This document shows, one piece after another, positions 10,117 through 19,150 of a DNA stretch of 64,000 nucleotides. The first letter of the stretch is position 1. The number at the start of each line of letters is the position of its first letter. The DNA comes from Sporosarcina sp. D27 (GTDB taxonomy: Bacteria > Bacillota > Bacilli > Bacillales_A > Planococcaceae), in contig NZ_AZUC01000047.1 of NCBI RefSeq assembly GCF_000586555.1, positions 248,001 to 312,000 of the forward strand, written 5' to 3'. The notes under the pieces were generated by a model. That model was not told where the DNA came from. It did no database searches and saw only the letters and a program-made list of their open reading frames with translations. The position numbers were made by a program, and so were the translations under genes.

Positions 10117-10160
10117 TTATACCCACCTTTTCAGCCTTCTAGGCTACTGTACTAAATACC

Positions 10161-11309
10161 TTATTTTATCATGGAATGGACGATTTTACGAGTTTGCATA
10201 TCCGTCTCAATTATTGTTTCTAAATCAGGTTTATGAATCGTTCTATGTTGCTCCATTACTCGCTCAACTACATCATCGATTTGAATGAATGGAATATGGC
10301 CAGCCATGAATTGACTCACAGCCATTTCATTTGCTGCGTTCATAGCTGTCGGCATTGTGCCTCCAATGCGTCCCGCTTCGTATGCAAGAGCAAGCGCCTT
10401 AAAACGTGTTAAATCCATTTTTTCGAAATGCAACGCACCGATGTCCTCGAGTTTAAGACGTTGTGGATCTTTCATAGGAATTCGATCTGGATAAGACAAC
10501 GCATACTGGATTGGTACACGCATATCAGGCGAACCTAATTGTGCCATGACACTTGTATCCTCAAACTCAATCATGGAGTGGATGATACTTTCTTTGTGTA
10601 AAAGACAATCAATTTGGTCATAAGGCATATTAAAAAGATGGTGGGCTTCAATCACTTCAAGCCCTTTGTTAAACATCGTAGCTGAGTCAATTGTCAACTT
10701 ATTCCCCATAGACCAGTTCGGATGAGCGAGTGCTTGTTCCAGTGTCACATTAGCTAACTCGTCACGCGTTAAATCTCTGAAGCTTCCTCCAGAAGCCGTC
10801 AAGATAAGACGACTGATCGATTTGGATTTTTCGCCATTCAACGCTTGGAATATAGCGGAATGCTCACTATCTACCGGTAAAATAGATACGCCATAGCGTT
10901 TCGCTTCTGCCATCACGATATCACCTGCTGCAACGAGTGTTTCTTTGTTTGCAATTGCAATTGTGATTCCTTGACGAATGGCTGCAAGCGTCGGTTTAAG
11001 TCCTACACTTCCGATGACAGAATTAAGGAGTACGTCTGCACCCGAATTCGCCGCGACTTCTTCTAATCCTTCAGCTCCATAAAGGAATCGTACCGCAGGA
11101 AACTCACCTTGAAGTGTTTCGGCATCTGCCTTCTCCATGACAGAAACGAGTGGCGGCATTTGGAAAGCGGCAATTTCCCTTACTTTCTCAATATTACGCC
11201 CAGCAGAAAATGCTACAAGTTCAAACTGATTTGGGTGAGCTGCAATTACTTCAAGTGTTTGTAGCCCAATAGAACCTGTAGCACCAAGAAGGCTGATCTT
11301 TTTTTTCAT
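10161..11309 (-). CDS. dxr: 1-deoxy-D-xylulose-5-phosphate reductoisomerase
   Basis: Converts DXP to MEP with NADPH in the methylerythritol phosphate pathway to isoprenoids. The 382-aa protein begins with the NADPH-binding GATGSIG at residues 9-15. It contains the metal- and substrate-binding segments [12 protein letters not shown] and ASGGSFRDL, plus [21 protein letters not shown] sequence ([17 protein letters not shown]). The ATG at 11309 is chosen over two upstream ATGs because AAAGGAA sits 8 nt before it. It directly follows cdsA. Its isoprenoid product feeds the undecaprenyl phosphate made by the nearby uppS. Confidence 0.97.
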   Translation of the reverse strand: MKKKISLLGATGSIGLQTLEVIAAHPNQFELVAFSAGRNIEKVREIAAFQMPPLVSVMEKADAETLQGEFPAVRFLYGAEGLEEVAANSGADVLLNSVIGSVGLKPTLAAIRQGITIAIANKETLVAAGDIVMAEAKRYGVSILPVDSEHSAIFQALNGEKSKSISRLILTASGGSFRDLTRDELANVTLEQALAHPNWSMGNKLTIDSATMFNKGLEVIEAHHLFNMPYDQIDCLLHKESIIHSMIEFEDTSVMAQLGSPDMRVPIQYALSYPDRIPMKDPQRLKLEDIGALHFEKMDLTRFKALALAYEAGRIGGTMPTAMNAANEMAVSQFMAGHIPFIQIDDVVERVMEQHRTIHKPDLETIIETDMQTRKIVHSMIK

Positions 11310-11327
11310 CAAAAACATTCCTTTCAA

Positions 11328-12122
11328 TTAACTAACAAAGTGCAATAAATGAAGAAGCGGCAAAACAAATAACAAACTGTCAAACCGATCTAAAATGCCG
11401 CCATGTCCTGGGAGCAATTTGCCTGAATCTTTCACATTATAATTTCGCTTCAACGCAGATTCAACAAGATCACCAAGTTGCCCAATAATAGACGCGACGA
11501 TTGTGACACCAATTAAGATCAGGAATGTAGATGCGACAGGCTGTATAAATTGAAATAGTACCGCAAATACAACTGCACTCAAAATGCCTCCTACAAAACC
11601 TTCAACCGTCTTGTTTGGAGAAATATCTGGCCATAGCTTATTCTTTCCTAATTTACGACCAATGAAATACGCGCCCGAATCTGTCGTCCATACAATGACA
11701 AGTGCATAGATGATAAACACTAAACCAGCATCACGAGTAGCTGTGAGATAGTAAAATCCCATACCTACATAAAATGCTGACATCACTAAAAAGGATGCAT
11801 GAGCAAACGTAAAACGATTCTTCACAAGTACAGTATAGATCAATAAGAGCAATATAATGATAAAAGCAGCTTCTAATTTTGTATAACCAACCGATCCTAA
11901 CCAACTTAGCGCTAATTGGTTTGGCAATAATAGAATGGCTGACAAGATCCATGCTAGCGCACCTTCAATAGAAAGTAATTTTATGGATTGCATTTTCAAC
12001 AGTTCATACAGTCCGATTGTTGCGATTGCATAGACCAAAATGGTGAATGGAATCCCTCCAACAACAACAAATGGAATGAATACTGCAGCTGCTACGAGAG
12101 CAGTTAGTATCCGTTGTTTCAC
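11328..12122 (-). CDS. cdsA: Phosphatidate cytidylyltransferase
   Basis: Integral membrane enzyme making CDP-diacylglycerol from phosphatidate and CTP, the branch point of phospholipid synthesis. The 264-aa protein has about seven or eight hydrophobic segments. Its C-terminal CDS signature is DISPNKTVEGFVGG, GQLGDLVESALKR, then VKDSGKLLPGHGGILDRFDS. Translation starts at a GTG that overlaps the uppS stop (GTGA), indicating coupling. Length and order (uppS-cdsA-dxr) are normal. Confidence 0.96.
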   Translation of the reverse strand: MKQRILTALVAAAVFIPFVVVGGIPFTILVYAIATIGLYELLKMQSIKLLSIEGALAWILSAILLLPNQLALSWLGSVGYTKLEAAFIIILLLLIYTVLVKNRFTFAHASFLVMSAFYVGMGFYYLTATRDAGLVFIIYALVIVWTTDSGAYFIGRKLGKNKLWPDISPNKTVEGFVGGILSAVVFAVLFQFIQPVASTFLILIGVTIVASIIGQLGDLVESALKRNYNVKDSGKLLPGHGGILDRFDSLLFVLPLLHLLHFVS

Positions 12123-12913
12123 TTGATTTCATCCCCTTCAAGACTTCCAAACCGTCTACTTCGTTTTTGATAATCTTCTATAACGCCAAGCATACTCGCC
12201 TCATTGAAGTCTGGCCAGAGTACATCCGTAAATGCGAGCTCTGCGTAAGCTAGCTGCCAGAGCATGAAATTGGATAACCGCACTTCACCACTCGTCCGGA
12301 TGAGAAGATCTGGATCTGGGAGATGAGAGGTCATCATTGCGCCGGATACCGTCTCTTCAGTAAGGTCATCAAGGTGAATTGTGTTTTCTGAAAGCTGAGA
12401 GGCTAACTTTTTTACAGCTTCGGCGATTTCAAAACGACTTCCATAGTTCATTGCGAAATTCAGTATCATTCCATCATTATGCGCTGTAGCCTCCATCGCT
12501 TTTTGAATTGCTTCTTTTGTATGGATAGGCAATAACTCAGCACTGCCAATCATTTCTACTTTTACGTTATTTTCAACTAACTCTGGCAAATACGTGCTTA
12601 AAAATTCACCTGGAAGCTTCATCAGAAAATCAATCTCCCGTTTAGGGCGTTTCCAATTTTCTGTTGAAAATGCATATAACGTCAATACACGAATCCCTAG
12701 TTCGTTCGCAAAAAGAGTAGTCCTTCTAACAGTTTTCATACCTTCATGGTGACCTGCAATCCTAGGAAGTTTCCGTTGCTTCGCCCACCTCCCATTCCCA
12801 TCCATAATAATGGCGACATGTGTAGGCATCGGCTTCTCTTTAGCAATGGTGAGCCGCTCTTGTAATGTCGACGGGACAGCCGTCGTCTTCTTTCGCAGTA
12901 GTTTATCGAACAT
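12119..12913 (-). CDS. uppS: Undecaprenyl diphosphate synthase (cis-prenyltransferase)
   Basis: Makes C55 undecaprenyl diphosphate, the lipid carrier for peptidoglycan and teichoic acids. Family signatures are IIMDGNGRWAKQR with catalytic Asp near residue 38-39, RIAGHHEGMKTVRR, and DLLIRTSGEVRLSNFMLWQ followed by AYAELAFTDVLWPDF. Length (264 aa) is normal. Two adjacent ATGs are possible; the second (12913) has better SD spacing to GGAGG. No convincing promoter was found in the short gap after the frr terminator. Confidence 0.96.
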   Translation of the reverse strand: MFDKLLRKKTTAVPSTLQERLTIAKEKPMPTHVAIIMDGNGRWAKQRKLPRIAGHHEGMKTVRRTTLFANELGIRVLTLYAFSTENWKRPKREIDFLMKLPGEFLSTYLPELVENNVKVEMIGSAELLPIHTKEAIQKAMEATAHNDGMILNFAMNYGSRFEIAEAVKKLASQLSENTIHLDDLTEETVSGAMMTSHLPDPDLLIRTSGEVRLSNFMLWQLAYAELAFTDVLWPDFNEASMLGVIEDYQKRSRRFGSLEGDEIK

Positions 12914-12990
12914 CATTTTTCCTCCACTCGACGACGTTTCAAATCATTCATCCTCTTTATCCTAACAAAATAAAGGAAAACTTGCATGTT

Positions 12991-13018
12991 AAAAAGGACG
13001 TCCTAACGTTAGGACGTC
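12991..13018 (-). terminator. Intrinsic terminator after frr
   Basis: A perfect 28-nt palindrome (half site AAGGACGTCCTAAC) lies between frr and uppS and is followed by TTTTT on the minus strand. It is symmetrical enough to stop transcription in either direction, but only minus-strand genes are present. Confidence 0.85.
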
Positions 13019-13040
13019 CTTCGAAAAAGAAAGTTCATGT

Positions 13041-13598
13041 TTAGATTTCCATAATTTCGTTTTCTTTGTCCCCTGCAATGCTATCGATTTTAGAGATGTA
13101 CGTATCGGTTAGCTTTTGGACTTCGTCATTATTACGACGCAATTCATCTTCCGTAATTTCGCCATCTTTCTCGAGTTTCTTCAACTCTTCATTGGCATCA
13201 CGGCGAATATTGCGGATTGCTATTTTAGACTCTTCAGCGTCCTTTTTCACTTCTTTAACAAGATCTTTACGGCGCTCTTCGGTTAGAGCAGGGACTGCTA
13301 AGCGAATAACATTTCCGTCATTTGAAGGTGTGATCCCAATATCCGACTTCAAAATCGCTTTTTCGATATCACCTAAAGTTGTTTTATCATATGGCTGAAT
13401 GACCATAAGACGAGCTTCTGGTACAGAGACCCCCGCCATCTGATTAAGTGGTGTTGGTGCACCGTAATACTCAACAGTAATACGGTCTAATAACGAAGCG
13501 TTTGCCCGTCCTGCTCGAATTGAAGCTAAATCTCTCCCAAGTGAGCTGATTGCTTTTTCCATTCTTTCGGTTGTTTGACCCATAACTGCTTTTGGCAT
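13041..13598 (-). CDS. frr: Ribosome recycling factor
   Basis: Splits post-termination ribosomes together with EF-G. The 185-aa protein matches the family's standard length. It has the RRF helical-hairpin sequence ([49 protein letters not shown]) and a long C-terminal helix ([18 protein letters not shown]). The ATG at 13598 (MPKAVMGQ) is preceded by GGGAGGAAC. It lies 2 nt downstream of pyrH, so the two are probably co-translated. A strong terminator follows. Confidence 0.97.
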   Translation of the reverse strand: MPKAVMGQTTERMEKAISSLGRDLASIRAGRANASLLDRITVEYYGAPTPLNQMAGVSVPEARLMVIQPYDKTTLGDIEKAILKSDIGITPSNDGNVIRLAVPALTEERRKDLVKEVKKDAEESKIAIRNIRRDANEELKKLEKDGEITEDELRRNNDEVQKLTDTYISKIDSIAGDKENEIMEI

Positions 13599-13600
13599 GT

Positions 13601-14323
13601 TTAGTTCCTCCCGACGACTGTACCGATAGTTTCTCCACATACAGCCTTTTTTATATTTCCTTCTTCCATAATCGAGAATACTACGAGTGGGATATCATTG
13701 TCCATACAGAGTGTTGAAGCTGTCGCATCCATCACTTGCAGACCTTTGCTAATTACATCTAGATACGTTAACTGATCATATTTCACTGCAGTTGTATCGA
13801 TCATTGGATCAGCGGAGTAAACGCCATCGACATTGTTTTTCCCCATTAAAATTACATCTGCTTCGATTTCAGCTGCACGGAGTGCTGCTGTTGTATCTGT
13901 TGAGAAATATGGATTCCCAGTACCAGCTGCAAAAATGACCACACGTTTCTTTTCGAGATGTCGGATGGCTTTCCGACGAATGTAAGGTTCTGCTACTTGA
14001 CGCATGTCGATTGAGGACATGACACGAGACTCTGCACCTAACTTTTCAATCGCGTCTTGAAGTGCTAATGCGTTCATGACCGTTGCTAACATTCCCATAT
14101 AGTCCGCAGTCGTTCGATCCATGCCCATTTCACTGCCAACTTTGCCGCGCCAGATATTTCCGCCACCGACAACAACAGTTACTTCAACGCCAAGATCCAG
14201 CACTTCTTTCACTTGAATCGCAACGGATTTAATAATTTCCGGGGAAAGACCAAATCCTTGTTCTCCAGCGAGAGCTTCCCCGCTCAGTTTTAACACGATC
14301 CGTTTATAAGTAGGTGTGTTCAT
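13601..14323 (-). CDS. pyrH: UMP kinase
   Basis: Hexameric bacterial UMP kinase phosphorylating UMP to UDP for pyrimidine nucleotide and cell-wall precursor supply. The 240-aa protein shows [15 protein letters not shown] at the N-terminus, [31 protein letters not shown] and [19 protein letters not shown]. All are conserved in the amino-acid kinase fold. The ATG at 14323 has GGGGG upstream. There is hardly room for a promoter after the tsf terminator, so expression probably depends on read-through from rpsB-tsf. Confidence 0.97.
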   Translation of the reverse strand: MNTPTYKRIVLKLSGEALAGEQGFGLSPEIIKSVAIQVKEVLDLGVEVTVVVGGGNIWRGKVGSEMGMDRTTADYMGMLATVMNALALQDAIEKLGAESRVMSSIDMRQVAEPYIRRKAIRHLEKKRVVIFAAGTGNPYFSTDTTAALRAAEIEADVILMGKNNVDGVYSADPMIDTTAVKYDQLTYLDVISKGLQVMDATASTLCMDNDIPLVVFSIMEEGNIKKAVCGETIGTVVGRN

Positions 14324-14351
14324 ATGTATCCCCCATCTTCTTGGTTTTCTT

Positions 14352-14380
14352 AAAAATAGGGAACACAAAATGTGTCCCCT
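14352..14380 (-). terminator. Intrinsic terminator/attenuator after tsf
   Basis: Imperfect stem GGGGACACA / TGTGTTCCC around TTT, followed by TATTTTT. It lies between tsf and pyrH with no promoter evident after it, so it probably only reduces read-through. Confidence 0.65.
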
Positions 14381-14403
14381 ACCATTAGTATGAGTTAAAT
14401 CAA

Positions 14404-15288
14404 TTACCCTTTGTTCACTTGGCTCATTACTTCATCAGCAAAGTTGTCTTCACGTTTTTCGATTCCTTCGCCTACTTCGTAACGAATGAATTCTGCTAAC
14501 TTTCCACCGGTAGAAGTAACAAATTCTCCAACTTTTTGGTCAGAGTTCTTAACGAATGGCTGATCAAGCACACAGATTTCTTCGAAATACTTACGAAGAC
14601 GTCCTTCAACCATTTTAGCAACGATGTTTTCTGGCTTTCCTTCGTTAAGAGCTTGTTCAGTAAGGATTTTGCGCTCATGCTCAACTTCTTCTTCAGAAAT
14701 CTGGTCATGAGAAACGTATTTAGGATTCATAGCAGCGATGTGCATTGCTACGTCTTTTGCAGCTTCGTCATCTGTAGAACCTTCAAGTACTGTAAGAACG
14801 GAAATACGTCCACCCATGTGAAGGTAAGCGCCGAAAGCGTCATTATCAGTTTTTGTACGAATTTCAAAACGGCGAAGACTAATTTTCTCACCAATTTTTG
14901 CAATCGCATTTGAAATATAGTCAGCAACAACAAGACCATTAGTCATAGTTGAAGCCAATGCTTCTTCTACAGTTGCTGGCTTAGTAGTTAGTAGGTGATT
15001 GGAAATTTCTTTAACCAAAGTTTGGAACCCTTCGTTTTTAGCTACGAAGTCAGTTTCAGCATTGATTTCAAGAATAACTGCTTCGTTTCCAGAAACTTCA
15101 ATTGTTGTTGTTCCTTCAGCAGCAATACGATCTGCCTTTTTAGCTGCGCTAGAAAGACCTTTTTCACGTAAGAAGTCTAGTGCTGCATCCATATCACCAT
15201 TGACTTCTGTAAGTGCTTTTTTACAATCCATCATACCTGCGCCTGTTTTTTCACGAAGTTCTTTTACCATTTGTGCTGTAACTGCCAT
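14404..15288 (-). CDS. tsf: Elongation factor Ts
   Basis: Nucleotide exchange factor for EF-Tu. The 294-aa protein starts [18 protein letters not shown], followed by [18 protein letters not shown] (the UBA-like domain). The EF-Tu contact sequence [15 protein letters not shown] is next, then the two-subdomain core. Length is typical. GGAGG precedes the ATG. It follows rpsB after a terminator-like hairpin, the classical ribosomal protein S2/EF-Ts pair. Confidence 0.97.
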   Translation of the reverse strand: MAVTAQMVKELREKTGAGMMDCKKALTEVNGDMDAALDFLREKGLSSAAKKADRIAAEGTTTIEVSGNEAVILEINAETDFVAKNEGFQTLVKEISNHLLTTKPATVEEALASTMTNGLVVADYISNAIAKIGEKISLRRFEIRTKTDNDAFGAYLHMGGRISVLTVLEGSTDDEAAKDVAMHIAAMNPKYVSHDQISEEEVEHERKILTEQALNEGKPENIVAKMVEGRLRKYFEEICVLDQPFVKNSDQKVGEFVTSTGGKLAEFIRYEVGEGIEKREDNFADEVMSQVNKG

Positions 15289-15333
15289 GTTGTATTCCTC
15301 CTATAAAAACTATTGATTTTGGTTTGTTTCTCT

Positions 15334-15371
15334 AAAAAAGACGATAAGGGGATTGGCCGCTTATCGTCTTT
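15334..15371 (-). terminator. Attenuator hairpin between rpsB and tsf
   Basis: A 12-bp stem (AAAGACGATAAG / CTTATCGTCTTT) followed by TTTTTT on the minus strand. Its position between rpsB and tsf suggests it sets the S2 to EF-Ts ratio. Confidence 0.8.
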
Positions 15372-15381
15372 GATTTTTCAG

Positions 15382-16116
15382 TTACTCTGCAGTAACTGCT
15401 TCTGTTTGTTCTGCTTGAGCAGCTTCTTCGTCTTCACCTTGTCTAGATTCAAGCAATGCGTCTGCCATTTTGCTTGTCAAAAGGCGTACTGCACGGATTG
15501 CATCATCGTTAGCAGGGATAACGTAGTCAATCTCATCTGGATCGCAGTTTGTATCAACGATACCAACGAGTGGAATATTCAATTTATGAGCTTCCGCAAC
15601 TGCGATGCGCTCTTTACGTGGATCTACTACGTAGATTACGTCTGGGATTGATTTCATATCACGAATTCCACCAAGGAACTTGATAAGACGTTCGTGTTCT
15701 TTTTTAAGTTGAGAAACTTCTTTCTTAGGAAGTACAGCGAAAGTGCCATCTTCTTCCATTTTCTCAATTTGTTTCATACGGCTGATTCGCTTCTGGATTG
15801 TACCGAAGTTAGTCAAAGTACCGCCCAACCAACGTTGGTTGATGTAATACATGCCTGCACGTTCTGCTTCTTCTTTAATAGCATCTTGTGCTTGTTTCTT
15901 TGTACCAACGAAAAGTACTTTTCCGCCGTCAGCACCAACTTGGCGCATGAAGTTATAAGCTTCTTCAAGCTTTTTAACTGTTTTTTGAAGATCGATGATG
16001 TAGATTCCGTTACGCTCAACAAAAATGAATTTCTTCATTTTAGGGTTCCAGCGACGTGTTTGGTGTCCAAAGTGCACACCAGCTTCAAGCAATTGTTTCA
16101 TTGAAATTACTGACAT
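15382..16116 (-). CDS. rpsB: 30S ribosomal protein S2
   Basis: Component of the small ribosomal subunit. The 244-aa protein carries the S2 signatures [56 protein letters not shown] and [20 protein letters not shown]. It has a Glu/Ala-rich C-terminal tail. The ATG at 16116 is preceded by CAGGAGGAAAT; the frame extends further upstream but without an SD. A promoter and structured leader lie upstream at 16162-16254. Confidence 0.98.
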   Translation of the reverse strand: MSVISMKQLLEAGVHFGHQTRRWNPKMKKFIFVERNGIYIIDLQKTVKKLEEAYNFMRQVGADGGKVLFVGTKKQAQDAIKEEAERAGMYYINQRWLGGTLTNFGTIQKRISRMKQIEKMEEDGTFAVLPKKEVSQLKKEHERLIKFLGGIRDMKSIPDVIYVVDPRKERIAVAEAHKLNIPLVGIVDTNCDPDEIDYVIPANDDAIRAVRLLTSKMADALLESRQGEDEEAAQAEQTEAVTAE

Positions 16117-16161
16117 AATTATTTCCTCCTGTTTGGTTGGATTCCTCCGCATACTTCATCC

Positions 16162-16179
16162 GCCGAGCGACCTTTCGGC
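16162..16179 (-). promoter_or_regulatory. Hairpin in rpsB leader (possible r-protein autoregulatory site)
   Basis: The rpsB leader contains a short hairpin GCCGA / TCGGC with an 8-nt loop, in a G-rich segment between the promoter and SD. Many r-protein operons are autoregulated through such leaders; assignment here is only inference from position and fold. Confidence 0.35.
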
Positions 16180-16224
16180 ACCATCTCAGTACGTCCATAC
16201 ACGTGTGTAGTAATACCACTTTCT

Positions 16225-16254
16225 AATATAGCACAAGCCTCATTGCTTTCGCAA
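16225..16254 (-). promoter_or_regulatory. Sigma-A promoter for rpsB-tsf
   Basis: TTGCGA, 18 nt, TATATT on the minus strand, immediately after the swrB-like gene. The -35 overlaps a TTGC-GAAA-GCAA tetraloop hairpin. The leader to rpsB is about 100 nt. Confidence 0.55.
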
Positions 16255-16257
16255 CAA

Positions 16258-16776
16258 TTATGTTTTAAACTTTAAAATAAGTTCTACTTCTGTTTTCCCC
16301 TTTTTTAATTGGCTCGCAATTTCATTTAGCGTAAGTCCTTCATCGTGTAGTCGGTAAACCGTTTCATATTCAGTTTCTTGTTTGGGCTCTGAGCTAGAGT
16401 TTGTAACGCTTGTCACAATAGGTTGCTGCTGGGATCGATAGGAATTCAAAACTTTAGAAGTAGGTGGCTTAGGGTTAAAATACACAGACGCCGCAGCCAC
16501 TTCATCTTTTTGTGAAATCTGTGATTTTTCCACTTCAACCTTACCTTCATTGTTTTGAGGTTTTTGCTGTATTTTAGAAAGTTGTTCGATTAAACGATCA
16601 TTTTCCTCTTTGACTTCAGTAATATAAAGCGCCAGACTATCTTCCATTTCTTTCATAAGTTGCTGTTGTTTCTTCTCGGTTTTATCCACTCTTGACATTC
16701 GCAAATACAACAAAGCAATCATGTAAAATCCACCGAGCTGCAATACAAAAAGTGTTGCAATCCAAAATGCCGTCAT
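16258..16776 (-). CDS. swrB: SwrB-like membrane-anchored motility protein
   Basis: A 172-aa protein at the B. subtilis swrB position (between sigD and rpsB). SwrB promotes flagellar basal-body/export activation and swarming. Visible features are one N-terminal membrane helix (about residues 3-25), a charged coiled coil (about 30-70), a low-complexity linker, and a C-terminal helix-turn-helix-like motif (VYRLHDEGLTLNEIASQLKK). The terminal motif is shared by SwrB/DUF6115 proteins. Sequence similarity outside the two ends is low, so the symbol rests on context plus architecture. Confidence 0.72.
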   Translation of the reverse strand: MTAFWIATLFVLQLGGFYMIALLYLRMSRVDKTEKKQQQLMKEMEDSLALYITEVKEENDRLIEQLSKIQQKPQNNEGKVEVEKSQISQKDEVAAASVYFNPKPPTSKVLNSYRSQQQPIVTSVTNSSSEPKQETEYETVYRLHDEGLTLNEIASQLKKGKTEVELILKFKT

Positions 16777-16780
16777 TTCA

Positions 16781-17089
16781 TCACCCTGTATAGTCTACGA
16801 AGCCGCCTTTGTATGGATGGCTCACGTGTATATGTTCATTCTGTTGAGAATCTTCCCGCTGTTCATTGTCCTCTGACTTTTCTTCGTTTGAAGAATTTCT
16901 TGCGTTCTTGGTTTTTTCGGACTCTGTCGATTCGATTACTGTATTGCGGTTTTTCATGACTTGTTGGTCAGTTTGGGCTATTGCTTGCTGATTATTTAGC
17001 ATAGACTGCTGATTCTTTTGCTCTGTCAGTTTTCCTGCATCAAAAGTTTTCGGGATTGCAATTTGAAGTTCTATTGACTTTAAACTCAT
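16781..17089 (-). CDS. Small disordered protein in the sigD-swrB operon
   Basis: A 102-aa protein with no enzyme motif. It starts with a conserved-looking beta segment (SLKSIELQIAIPKTFDAG) and ends with HPYKGGFVDYTG. The middle (about 25-85) is Gln, Asn, Glu and Ser rich and probably disordered. The ATG overlaps the sigD stop by 4 nt and the stop lies 4 nt from swrB, so it is co-translated with both. Similar small proteins with HPYKG-type ends occur next to motility sigma factors in Firmicutes, from memory. Function unknown. Confidence 0.75.
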   Translation of the reverse strand: MSLKSIELQIAIPKTFDAGKLTEQKNQQSMLNNQQAIAQTDQQVMKNRNTVIESTESEKTKNARNSSNEEKSEDNEQREDSQQNEHIHVSHPYKGGFVDYTG

Positions 17090-17865
17090 AATATCCCCCG
17101 ATCCAGCACTTCAGGTAGCAATAACTTTCTTAGCTTAAAAAGTGCTTTCGAATGAATTTGTGAAATTCGTGAAGTTGATAAGTTGAGGATCTCTCCAATT
17201 TCGGTAAGCGTCATTTCATCAGAATAAAACAAACTAAGTACAAGTTGTTCGTTGTCATTCAAGTCTTTAATTTTCTGTATCATCTCACCTAACAGTTCAT
17301 GCTTAACCGTGTGCTGCTCTGGAGTCACTGTTTTTTCATCTTTTAAAACAAAACTTTTCCCTGAATCATCTTCATCATCATTCATTCGTTCGTCGATAGA
17401 AAGTACACTTGAAAAATAGTGCTCCTGGACGGTCTGATAAACTTCAGACACATTTATACCAGTATGCTCAGCAATCTCTTCGGGTGTCGCTGTCCTCATC
17501 AGTTTCTGTTCAAGTTTACTGATTTGTTCTTCTAATTTTTTCGACTTCTCTCTCGACGATCGCGGTAACCAATCCTCTTTCCGTAATCCGTCAAGGATGC
17601 TACCACGGATCCGAAACGAAGCGTATGTATCAAATTTCAAGTCTCTACTTGGATCGAATTTTGTGAGCGCGTCAAATAATCCTTGGTAACCTAGGCTTTT
17701 GACGTCATCTCTGGAAACATTACGCGGTAATCCAGAACCTATGCGCTGGACGTGATAATTTACGAGCGGCATATATTTACGGACGAGCGCATCTCCGGCA
17801 TCAGGATCACGTTTGTTTAACCACAGGTCCCAATATGTCTCCTCCGACATGTCTTTTTTCGACAT
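17086..17865 (-). CDS. sigD: RNA polymerase sigma factor SigD (sigma-28, FliA-type)
   Basis: Directs transcription of late flagellar, chemotaxis and autolysin genes. The 259-aa protein has region 2 (GLFDALTKFDPSRDLKFDTYA, then FRIRGSILDGLRKEDWLPRS, the sigma-28 signature), region 3 (TPEEIAEHTGINVSEVYQ) and region 4 (LTEIGEILNLSTSRISQIHS). A GAGGG SD precedes the ATG. In B. subtilis sigD is read within the fla/che operon. Here a strong terminator (17971-18005) and an extended -10 promoter (17919-17927) separate it from cheD. The 4-nt overlap with the next gene indicates a sigD-led operon. Confidence 0.96.
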   Translation of the reverse strand: MSKKDMSEETYWDLWLNKRDPDAGDALVRKYMPLVNYHVQRIGSGLPRNVSRDDVKSLGYQGLFDALTKFDPSRDLKFDTYASFRIRGSILDGLRKEDWLPRSSREKSKKLEEQISKLEQKLMRTATPEEIAEHTGINVSEVYQTVQEHYFSSVLSIDERMNDDEDDSGKSFVLKDEKTVTPEQHTVKHELLGEMIQKIKDLNDNEQLVLSLFYSDEMTLTEIGEILNLSTSRISQIHSKALFKLRKLLLPEVLDRGIL

Positions 17866-17918
17866 AGAATCCCTCGCTTCCGTGCAACAATGTATATTTC
17901 GACACTATCATACTAGTT

Positions 17919-17927
17919 ATTATAGCA
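17919..17927 (-). promoter_or_regulatory. Extended -10 promoter for sigD operon
   Basis: TGCTATAAT on the minus strand, a perfect extended -10; the -35 17 nt upstream is weak (TGTCTT). It lies after the cheD terminator and about 50 nt before the sigD start. Confidence 0.6.
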
Positions 17928-17970
17928 AAGTATAGGTAGTAAAGACAGTGAACATCTATCATTTTTTCAT

Positions 17971-18005
17971 AAAAAAAACAGCAGTTTCACTAACTGAAAC
18001 TACTG
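17971..18005 (-). terminator. Strong intrinsic terminator at the end of the fla/che operon
   Basis: Stem CAGTAGTTTC / GAAACTGCTG (one G-U pair) with a short loop, followed by eight U residues. It lies 10 nt after the cheD stop and before the sigD promoter. Confidence 0.9.
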
Positions 18006-18015
18006 TACGTTCGTT

Positions 18016-18510
18016 TTATATTACCATAGTTCCAGCGTTCACTGTACGTACTTGCAAGGTACCGATAGCAGGATCGAACTCTATTGTCCGGCCATTGGAT
18101 CCACCCGTATCTTCTGCTACTAACGGTATGGAAAGTCTAGCAAGCTCTTTTTTCACGGCTTCCACGTTACGAGGACCAATACGCACTGTATCTCCTGAAC
18201 CAAACTGAAACATTTGCGATCCTCCAGCAATCTTCGCTTTCAAAGACATCGGGCGTACACCCTCGGCTTTCAGTTGCTCCATTAGGGAATAAACTCCAGT
18301 ATCTGCAAATTTCGCAACATTAATGGAATCCCCTTTGCCAAGCGAACTGTCAGGCAACATGACGTGCACCATTCCAGCAATCTTTCGTCGTTCATCGTAC
18401 AACACAACACCAACGCATGAACCAAGACCTGATGTTCGAATTGTGTCTGGCTCTCGAACAATGTTCATGTCTGCAATCCCAACTCGTACTACTGTTTTCA
18501 CCATTTCCAT
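18016..18510 (-). CDS. cheD: Chemoreceptor glutamine deamidase CheD
   Basis: Deamidates receptor glutamines and stimulates CheC phosphatase. The 164-aa protein has the catalytic Cys in GLGSCVGVVLYD (Cys32) and His in GMVHVMLPDS (His49), then AKIAGGSQMFQF and GRTIEFDPAIGTLQV. All are typical of the CheD family. AGGTG lies 9 nt before the ATG. Its stop is just before the cheC-independent terminator at 17971-18005, making it the last gene of the fla/che operon. Confidence 0.96.
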   Translation of the reverse strand: MEMVKTVVRVGIADMNIVREPDTIRTSGLGSCVGVVLYDERRKIAGMVHVMLPDSSLGKGDSINVAKFADTGVYSLMEQLKAEGVRPMSLKAKIAGGSQMFQFGSGDTVRIGPRNVEAVKKELARLSIPLVAEDTGGSNGRTIEFDPAIGTLQVRTVNAGTMVI

Positions 18511-18511
18511 A

Positions 18512-19150
18512 TTACATCACACCTAGAGATTTAAAAATCGTGATGTAAGAAGGGGGATCTGGAAGTAAAAAGAAGTGCCCGTCTACACTCTTATCGTTTT
18601 CCTCTTCTTCAACAATCTTCGTATCAATTACAATGACTTCATCGCTGTAGTGTGACACTTCAATTAGTCCGAAGCTCACAATGGCACCCACCATATCGAC
18701 ACTCAATGAAGGAACCGTCGGAAAAATCTTGAGTCCTGTGAAATCCGACAATGCAGACAAATAGGAACCGGACAAAATATTACCTAGTTCTTGCATAGCA
18801 GAAACACCGATTTCATCAATCGATTCCGGAGTTAAAAAGTCAAATTGAGGATTTCCGATTAAACGCCTAATAAAACGGTTAGCAGAATCAATCGGAAGAA
18901 CAAAGAACATGCTTCCAGATAAGTCTCCTTCTATTCTCAAGAAAATCCCTACAACTACATTCTCACTACCTCCCGCAAGTTCGAACATGTCGTCAAATGA
19001 CACAAGTGCAACTTTCGGGACGTGCATATCGATTTTGCGTTGAAGAAGCTCAGATAAAGATGTTGCCGCATGAGCCGCTCCTATGTTACCGATTTCTTTA
19101 AGAACATCTAAATGCATATCAGATATGTTGAGTTCAGTTTTCATCCGCAT
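18512..19150 (-). CDS. cheC: CheY-P phosphatase CheC
   Basis: Dephosphorylates CheY-P and contributes to adaptation together with CheD. The 212-aa protein contains two copies of the CheC/FliY/CheX phosphatase motif, EIGNIGAAHAATSLSELL near the N-terminus and ELGNILSGSYLSALSDF in the middle, each with the E-x-x-N catalytic pair. The start overlaps the cheW end by 17 nt; an ATG two codons downstream is an alternative. cheD follows after one base. Confidence 0.95.
   Translation of the reverse strand: MRMKTELNISDMHLDVLKEIGNIGAAHAATSLSELLQRKIDMHVPKVALVSFDDMFELAGGSENVVVGIFLRIEGDLSGSMFFVLPIDSANRFIRRLIGNPQFDFLTPESIDEIGVSAMQELGNILSGSYLSALSDFTGLKIFPTVPSLSVDMVGAIVSFGLIEVSHYSDEVIVIDTKIVEEEENDKSVDGHFFLLPDPPSYITIFKSLGVM

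Noticed and set aside
10132..10144. Small hairpin AGCCT / AGGCT between dxr and rasP
   Set aside because: Five base pairs and no U-run; too small for a terminator call.
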